From NCBI GenBank assembly GCA_031082125.1, contig JAVHLM010000011.1, positions 77,575-141,574 on the forward strand: 64,000 nt of DNA. The letters are read 5' to 3'. Under the pieces are notes generated by a model that was not told where the DNA came from, did not search any database, and saw nothing but the letters and a program-made list of their open reading frames with translations. Position 1 is the first letter of the stretch. Each line of letters begins with the position of its first letter. A program made the translations under genes and the position numbers. The DNA is from Candidatus Eremiobacterota bacterium (lineage in GTDB: Bacteria; Vulcanimicrobiota; CADAWZ01; Ess09-12). Positions 59,463 to 64,000 of the stretch are shown piece by piece.

Positions 59463-60923
59463 ATGGACAGGATTAAAGAAAAGATTCCCATAGATTTCCT
59501 GCAGCGCAACCTCTTTCTGCCTTTAGAGGAGAACGGTGACCTCAAGCTGGGCGTGTGCAGCGAATCGAATCTCGAGGCCATAGAGGACCTCAGGCTCATT
59601 CTCCAGATAGACCTGGAACCGCTCTACATGAAAAGAGATCAGATCGATATGGGCCTGCGGGACCTCCTGGTGCAGGACATCGGCTCCGGGAGCGACGATG
59701 ATGACGACTCCCTCGAAATACTTGAAGAGGAGACACAGGATCTCCTCTCCCATTCCAGGGACGCTCCCATAATCAAGCTTGTGAACAGCCTCTTCCTGCA
59801 GTCGCTCCAGAGAAGGGGCACCGATATTCATATCGAGCCCTACGAGGCCGATGCCAGGGTGCGCATCAGGACCGACGGCGAGCTCCATGAGACAATGACG
59901 ATCTCCAAGAATCAGTACACCGGCGTGTGCGCCCGTGTGAAGGTCATGGCACGGCTCAACCTTGCCGAGCACCGCCTCCCCCAGGATGGCAGGATGAGGG
60001 TGAAGGCCGGTGACAATGCCCTCGATGTCCGCGTCTCCATTCTGCCCACCCAGTTCGGCGAGAGAATCGTCCTCCGTATCCTGGACAGGGGCATCCAGAT
60101 CATCACTCTTGAGAACCTGGGCCTCCTGAAGGAAGACTACGTGAAGCTCAGGAGCCTCATCTCTCATCCTTACGGCTCAATACTCATCACGGGCCCCACG
60201 GGAAGCGGCAAGAGCACCACCCTCTATGCGATGATCCAGGAGATCAAGAGTCCGCGCAGGAACATCATCACCATCGAGGATCCCGTGGAATATCAGATTG
60301 AGGGGATCGGCCAGATCCCCGTGAACGCCAAGATCGGCATCACCTTCGCCAGCGGCCTCCGCTCCATCCTGCGCCAGGACCCTGACGTGATCATGGTGGG
60401 AGAGATCCGCGATCCCGAGACTGCAGATATCGTAACCCATGCGTCCCTCACGGGCCACCTGGTGCTCTCGACGCTCCACACCAATGATGCCCCGACTGCA
60501 GTGTCACGCCTCGTGGATATGGGTGTCGAGAGTTACCTGATCTCCTCTTCCGTCATCGGGATAATAGCCCAGAGGCTTGTGAGAAGGCTCTGCCCCTCGT
60601 GCAAGGAGCCTTACACGCCCCGCGAATCGGAGCTGAGAGGGATGAATATCAAGAGCCCTCCCTCGACGCTTCAATTCTACCGCCAGAGAGACAAAGGCTG
60701 CCAGGACTGCCTTGGCACAGGATTCCATGGGCGTGTCGCAATATTCGAAATCATGGTCATTGACGAAGATCTCAAGAGCGCCATAATCCGCTCCCCTGAG
60801 GCAAATGTCATCAGGAAGATTGCCAGGGATAATGGAATGGAGAACCTCATGGATGACGGCGTAAAAAAGGTCATCAAGGGGGTCACTACCATGGAGGAAG
60901 TGCTGAGGGCAACCACCACATAA
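59463..60923 (+). CDS. gspE: Type II secretion ATPase GspE
   Basis: The 486-residue protein is the assembly ATPase. It has an N1E-like lead domain (residues 1-75) that binds GspL, an acidic linker ('GSGSDDDDDSLEILEEE'), and the N2E/CTE core with Walker A 'ITGPTGSGKSTTLYA' (about residue 245), Asp box 'IITIEDPVEYQIEGIGQ', Walker B 'RQDPDVIMVGEIRDPET' and His box 'TGHLVLSTLHTNDAP'. The zinc-binding loop 'CPSCKEPY' with 'CQDCLGTGFHGR' is complete. It starts 17 bases after gspD. GspF, G, H, C and O are not in the window. Confidence 0.92.
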   Translation: MDRIKEKIPIDFLQRNLFLPLEENGDLKLGVCSESNLEAIEDLRLILQIDLEPLYMKRDQIDMGLRDLLVQDIGSGSDDDDDSLEILEEETQDLLSHSRDAPIIKLVNSLFLQSLQRRGTDIHIEPYEADARVRIRTDGELHETMTISKNQYTGVCARVKVMARLNLAEHRLPQDGRMRVKAGDNALDVRVSILPTQFGERIVLRILDRGIQIITLENLGLLKEDYVKLRSLISHPYGSILITGPTGSGKSTTLYAMIQEIKSPRRNIITIEDPVEYQIEGIGQIPVNAKIGITFASGLRSILRQDPDVIMVGEIRDPETADIVTHASLTGHLVLSTLHTNDAPTAVSRLVDMGVESYLISSSVIGIIAQRLVRRLCPSCKEPYTPRESELRGMNIKSPPSTLQFYRQRDKGCQDCLGTGFHGRVAIFEIMVIDEDLKSAIIRSPEANVIRKIARDNGMENLMDDGVKKVIKGVTTMEEVLRATTT

Positions 60924-60942
60924 CGGCAGGAAAAGGGTCTTA

Positions 60943-62286
60943 ATGAACGCTCACCAGGGCGCTTTACAGCGCAGAAAAACGCACCTTCACGAGCTCCTCT
61001 CGACGCTTGATGACCTGTTGAGAAAGAGCGACCCCGCCCTTGGCACCCACCTGAAGGATATCCCCGAAACAAGCCTCCGCGGGTTCTTCATCGATCTCCG
61101 CACCCTCAGGGCCGCGAGCCTCAAGCTTAAAATGATCCTCACCCTCATAGCGAAATCATACGCCCTCTGGCAGGAGAGCCCCGCAATCAGGAGCCTCCTC
61201 GCCTGTCCCGGCCCTTACGAGGAGCTTATCAGGGAAAATCCCTGGAAGCCTGAAGATACGCTGATAATCCAGACAAGAATTGCCCCTTTTATTTATAAAA
61301 GCTATATCCAACCCTCGTTCAAAATACTTGATATAAGCTGCAACGGGCTTTCAGGTGATATCGTTTTCCAGGGCACAAAGCCGGGATGGGACCTGGCCCT
61401 CTGGAGGAGCCTGGGATTCCCGACTGAATCATTCACCTATCTTGATTCCCTGAAATTCATTGCCGATCAGATCTCTTCCCTGCTGGCTTCAGAGGCCTCT
61501 CCCTCGGTAGCCCTCATGGCCGACATGGAAGACCTCACGGAGCTGAACCAGGAAAAGACGGTCCTCTTTGACTATCTGGCCGAGTATCTGACAAAAACCG
61601 GCATCAGGGCAGTCCTCCGCGATGCCCGGGAGGTCACCAGAGGGGCCTCTTTCTCCCTCATAGTGAACACCCTCCCTATAGAGAAGCTTTCGGCACTGCG
61701 CTCTTCCGGGAGTCTTGAAGGATTCACCTCTTACTGGAAGGCCGGGAGGGTCATCAACAGCGGGGCTCACCCCGTATTCTCAAGAGGGATACTGGAGCTT
61801 GTCACCTCGCCTCACTACTCGCAGCTCCTGGGCACTCCTCCCCGGGAGACCCTCACGAGAATGATCCCCTGGACAAGGATACTCCGTGATGGAAAAACGA
61901 TCTCACCTGCCGGGAGGGAGGTGAGCCTTCCGGAGTTTGTGCTGGAGGCCAGGAATTCACTGCTGATAAGGCCAGCCTTTGAGAGCCCAGGCGAAAGGAT
62001 AGTCGCGGGCGCAGCCTGCACAGCCGGGGATTGGGAGCTCCACCTGAAAAAAGCCATTGAGATACCCTCGGGTTTTGTAGTGCAGGAGACCATAGAGCTT
62101 CCCGAGGCCCTTCTCCCTGTCGGGAGAGACGGGAGCCTGACCTGGGAAAAAGGCGAGTTCTGGATGGAGATATCCCTGAATGAGCGCGCCGATATCGGAG
62201 GCGCCTGCGCGATGACAACCCTCGGGGAGCCTTCAAGGCTTCTCCCCTCGTCAATCGTCATTCCTCTGCTGGGTGATGAGCAGTAA
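60943..62286 (+). CDS. Diverged ATP-grasp-like protein
   Basis: A 447-residue protein with no clear family. The second half has phrases of circularly permuted (glutathionylspermidine synthase-type) ATP-grasp proteins: 'RVINSGAHPVFSRGILELV', 'RMIPWTRILRDGK', 'NSLLIRPAFESPGERIVAGA' in the place of the glycine-rich nucleotide loop, and 'SGFVVQETIELPEALLP'. The usual 'LKPxxxYGGxGV' is altered to 'IRPAFESPGERIV', so catalysis is doubtful. It has no signal peptide or membrane segment. It starts 19 bases after gspE and is probably the last gene of that transcript; why it should be there is not known. Confidence 0.45.
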   Translation: MNAHQGALQRRKTHLHELLSTLDDLLRKSDPALGTHLKDIPETSLRGFFIDLRTLRAASLKLKMILTLIAKSYALWQESPAIRSLLACPGPYEELIRENPWKPEDTLIIQTRIAPFIYKSYIQPSFKILDISCNGLSGDIVFQGTKPGWDLALWRSLGFPTESFTYLDSLKFIADQISSLLASEASPSVALMADMEDLTELNQEKTVLFDYLAEYLTKTGIRAVLRDAREVTRGASFSLIVNTLPIEKLSALRSSGSLEGFTSYWKAGRVINSGAHPVFSRGILELVTSPHYSQLLGTPPRETLTRMIPWTRILRDGKTISPAGREVSLPEFVLEARNSLLIRPAFESPGERIVAGAACTAGDWELHLKKAIEIPSGFVVQETIELPEALLPVGRDGSLTWEKGEFWMEISLNERADIGGACAMTTLGEPSRLLPSSIVIPLLGDEQ

Positions 62287-62315
62287 CCTGAAGAGACGGG
62301 GCCAGGGTCCCTAGC

Positions 62316-64000
62316 CTATTTCTTGGTCGGGTAATTCCTGAGGGTGTAGACCCAGAGGTCCTGGACGCGCCGCTTTACATCGGCGAACTTCTCTTCCGGC
62401 GCGAATATCCCGGACAGGCCCTTGTTCCTGATCTCCTCAAGCACCCAGTCCTCCTTTATCTCATCCCTCACTATGGCCTGAGTTGCCTCCTTGAGATTTC
62501 TCACGCCAAGGAGGGCAAACCGGTCGGCTATCACATTGAAGATGCTCCTGAAGGGCTTCTTCTGGGTGAGAAACTCAAAGAGGTTCAGAAGCTGGATGCT
62601 TTCCACGCCCTCCTGGAGCTCCTGGAGGAGGCCCTCAAGCTCCACCACTGCCTTCTCACCTTCCTGTGCGAGCCCGTCGAGCCTTTCTTCAAGCCTGCCG
62701 GGCATATCCGTGTGAGTCTTCTCAAAAAGCTCCTTGATGAGGGGAGTGAATTTCAGCTTTTCTTCGGCAGTGAGCACATCGGCCATAGCCCATATCCTGG
62801 TGTGATGCCTGAAGTGATGCGCAAGTTCATGGAGAATGATGAACTTTCTCTGTATCTCGCTGAGCTCCTTGAGATTGGAGAGGTTCAGAATCACCGAGGG
62901 TGAGTCAGAGGGGGCCACCAGGAGGAAGAAGGGCTGATGACCGCTGTACTGGAGGATCTCCAGGTTCTCTATCTTGAAAATGCTGTTGTTGAACTCCTTG
63001 ACTTCCTTCTCCGCAGCTTCCTGAAACTTGGCAGGCTTCGAAGATTTCAGGAAGGTGGAGAAGTTTTTCGAGAGCCTGCCGCTGTCCAGAGGCACGATGG
63101 GGAAGACTTTCTCGGTAAAGAAGTTGGTGATCCAGCTCTCGCGGGGATCGTCAATGTTCTTGAAGATCGCCGGTGAAAGCTGTACCGCCTGGGGAAAGAC
63201 ATCCTCCTCGATCTTGGCCTTGAAAGCCTCGTTCACTTCCTTTTCAGGCAGCGAGAGATAATCCTTGATGCGGTCAATAACCTTTATTTTTGGCGATGCA
63301 GGCTCCTTTTTTATGAACTGGTCAATATTGTCATAGACCTCCATTCTCTCGCCGTATTGTTCCAGGTATGTATAGAGATACTCGCCGGTGTTCTTGGCGC
63401 CCTCTTCCACCATCAGTCCCGAGAGATAAAAAAGGATCTTTTCATCATAAGAAGTCCTCTCGGAAATCTTGTAGGCTTCCTTGAGAATCTCCCGGGCACG
63501 CTGCTTCTTATTGCTATGCAGCAGCAGGAGCTCTGCGAGCTCTGACATATACATCTTCTGCTGTTCCTTGTTTCGGACCTGATTGAGCCTGTTCTGGATC
63601 ACATCCTGGAGCGCATTGACAAAGGCTTTCTTCTCTTCGCCATCCAGAAGTGCAATGGCAATCTTCTTGCTGACGTCATAAGCCTCAATCCAGCAGTTGA
63701 AGCCGCAGTAACTGAAGAAGAGGCCCTTCAGGACATCCTGATTGTCGCTCACCCTGCCATACAGGGCGAAAAAGAGCTCCATGGACTTTTCATATTCCTT
63801 TTTCTCCAGGTGCTCATTGCCCTTTTCTATCTCCTCGATAAGCCAGTTAGGGTCAATCTCCTCTTCCTGGGGCGCTGTGGGCGCCTCTTCCTGCTGCGCT
63901 TCTTCCTGCTGCGCTTCTTCCTGCTGCGCTTCTTCCTGCTGCGCCTCTTCCTGCTGCGCCTCTTCCTGCTGCGCCTCTTCCTGCTGCGCCTCTTCCTGCT
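62316..64000 (-). CDS. HExxH metallopeptidase-like protein, start beyond window
   Basis: The frame is open from 62316 to the right edge, so at least 561 residues are coded and the start lies outside. The visible N-terminal part is an AQQEE pentapeptide repeat, then 'PTAPQEEEIDPNWLIEEIEK', then a helical TPR-like region. A zincin motif 'HELAHHFRHH' (coded at 62817-62831 for HELAH) suggests a metal-dependent peptidase; a third ligand was not identified. No membrane segment is visible. An ATG at 63782 is internal and is not the likely start, because conserved-looking reading continues upstream. It converges on the ATP-grasp-like gene. Confidence 0.65.
   Translation of the reverse strand, partial: QEEAQQEEAQQEEAQQEEAQQEEAQQEEAQQEEAQQEEAPTAPQEEEIDPNWLIEEIEKGNEHLEKKEYEKSMELFFALYGRVSDNQDVLKGLFFSYCGFNCWIEAYDVSKKIAIALLDGEEKKAFVNALQDVIQNRLNQVRNKEQQKMYMSELAELLLLHSNKKQRAREILKEAYKISERTSYDEKILFYLSGLMVEEGAKNTGEYLYTYLEQYGERMEVYDNIDQFIKKEPASPKIKVIDRIKDYLSLPEKEVNEAFKAKIEEDVFPQAVQLSPAIFKNIDDPRESWITNFFTEKVFPIVPLDSGRLSKNFSTFLKSSKPAKFQEAAEKEVKEFNNSIFKIENLEILQYSGHQPFFLLVAPSDSPSVILNLSNLKELSEIQRKFIILHELAHHFRHHTRIWAMADVLTAEEKLKFTPLIKELFEKTHTDMPGRLEERLDGLAQEGEKAVVELEGLLQELQEGVESIQLLNLFEFLTQKKPFRSIFNVIADRFALLGVRNLKEATQAIVRDEIKEDWVLEEIRNKGLSGIFAPEEKFADVKRRVQDLWVYTLRNYPTKK
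63885..64000 (-). repeat. 15-base tandem repeat coding AQQEE
   Basis: Seven full copies and one partial copy of a 15-base unit (CTCTTCCTGCTGCGC on the plus strand, first base C or T) run to the edge of the window. On the minus strand each codes the pentapeptide AQQEE. The number of copies beyond the edge is unknown and the repeat may be prone to length change or misassembly. Confidence 0.85.

Noticed and set aside
63885..64000. Possible CRISPR or regulatory iterons at the right edge
   Set aside because: 15-base units are contiguous and in frame in an open coding sequence.

Overview
The window comes from a GC-rich, free-living-type bacterium with two membranes: it carries a type II secretion gene block with a secretin, many Sec signal peptides and a lipoprotein. 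Gene density is high, overlaps of 1-26 bases are common, and Shine-Dalgarno sites are mostly AGGAG-like. Nothing in the sequence fixes the phylum. The very long low-complexity signalling proteins, HEAT, ankyrin and TPR proteins and secreted caspase homologues suggest a deep-branching, large-genome lineage (Riflebacteria, Eremiobacterota/Xenobia or similar); this is a guess. I saw no rRNA, tRNA, CRISPR array, insertion sequence or prophage.

Layout. 0.2-6.3 kb: an HNH protein with two DUF222-like halves behind a promoter that appears to give a leaderless mRNA, a molybdopterin-domain protein, a nucleotidyltransferase plus small partner gene on the minus strand, and a divergent PAS histidine kinase. 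6.3-10.7 kb: a HEPN-like/HEAT-repeat protein followed by an LhgO-type FAD oxidoreductase. 10.7-13.9 kb (minus): an overlapping three-gene operon of adenosine deaminase, a type I solute-binding lipoprotein and FolE2. 14.1-15.7 kb: a glycosyltransferase and a small Gln-rich protein. 15.7-26.3 kb (minus): a zinc-ribbon protein and two giant paralogous HD-GYP proteins with long disordered, coiled-coil-like N-terminal regions. 26.6-33.6 kb: an AddB/AddA-type helicase-nuclease pair. 33.7-44.2 kb: a likely operon of five exported proteins (caspase-ankyrin, ankyrin only, caspase-ankyrin, metacaspase-like-DUF4384, DUF4384) ending in an MprF-like lysyl-phosphatidylglycerol synthase. 44.2-48.2 kb: a transglutaminase-like membrane protein, a DUF4013 membrane protein, an AspT/YidE-type transporter and an ABM-like protein. 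48.3-51.7 kb: a three-PH-like-repeat plus GIDE-like membrane protein and a TPR protein. 51.8-60.9 kb: a beta-propeller protein and type II secretion genes I, J, K, L, M, N, D, E. 60.9-64 kb: a diverged ATP-grasp-like protein and a 5'-truncated HExxH protein with an AQQEE repeat.

The most unusual block is the exported caspase/ankyrin operon. Its middle gene has no caspase domain and looks like a mosaic of the ankyrin modules of its two neighbours. The secretion genes nearby could export these Sec-dependent proteins across the outer membrane, but that link is inference. A second point of interest is the GspJ/GspK junction, where the only in-frame GspK start lies just after the predicted prepilin cleavage site while a good leader sits one frame away next to a GAAAAAG run.
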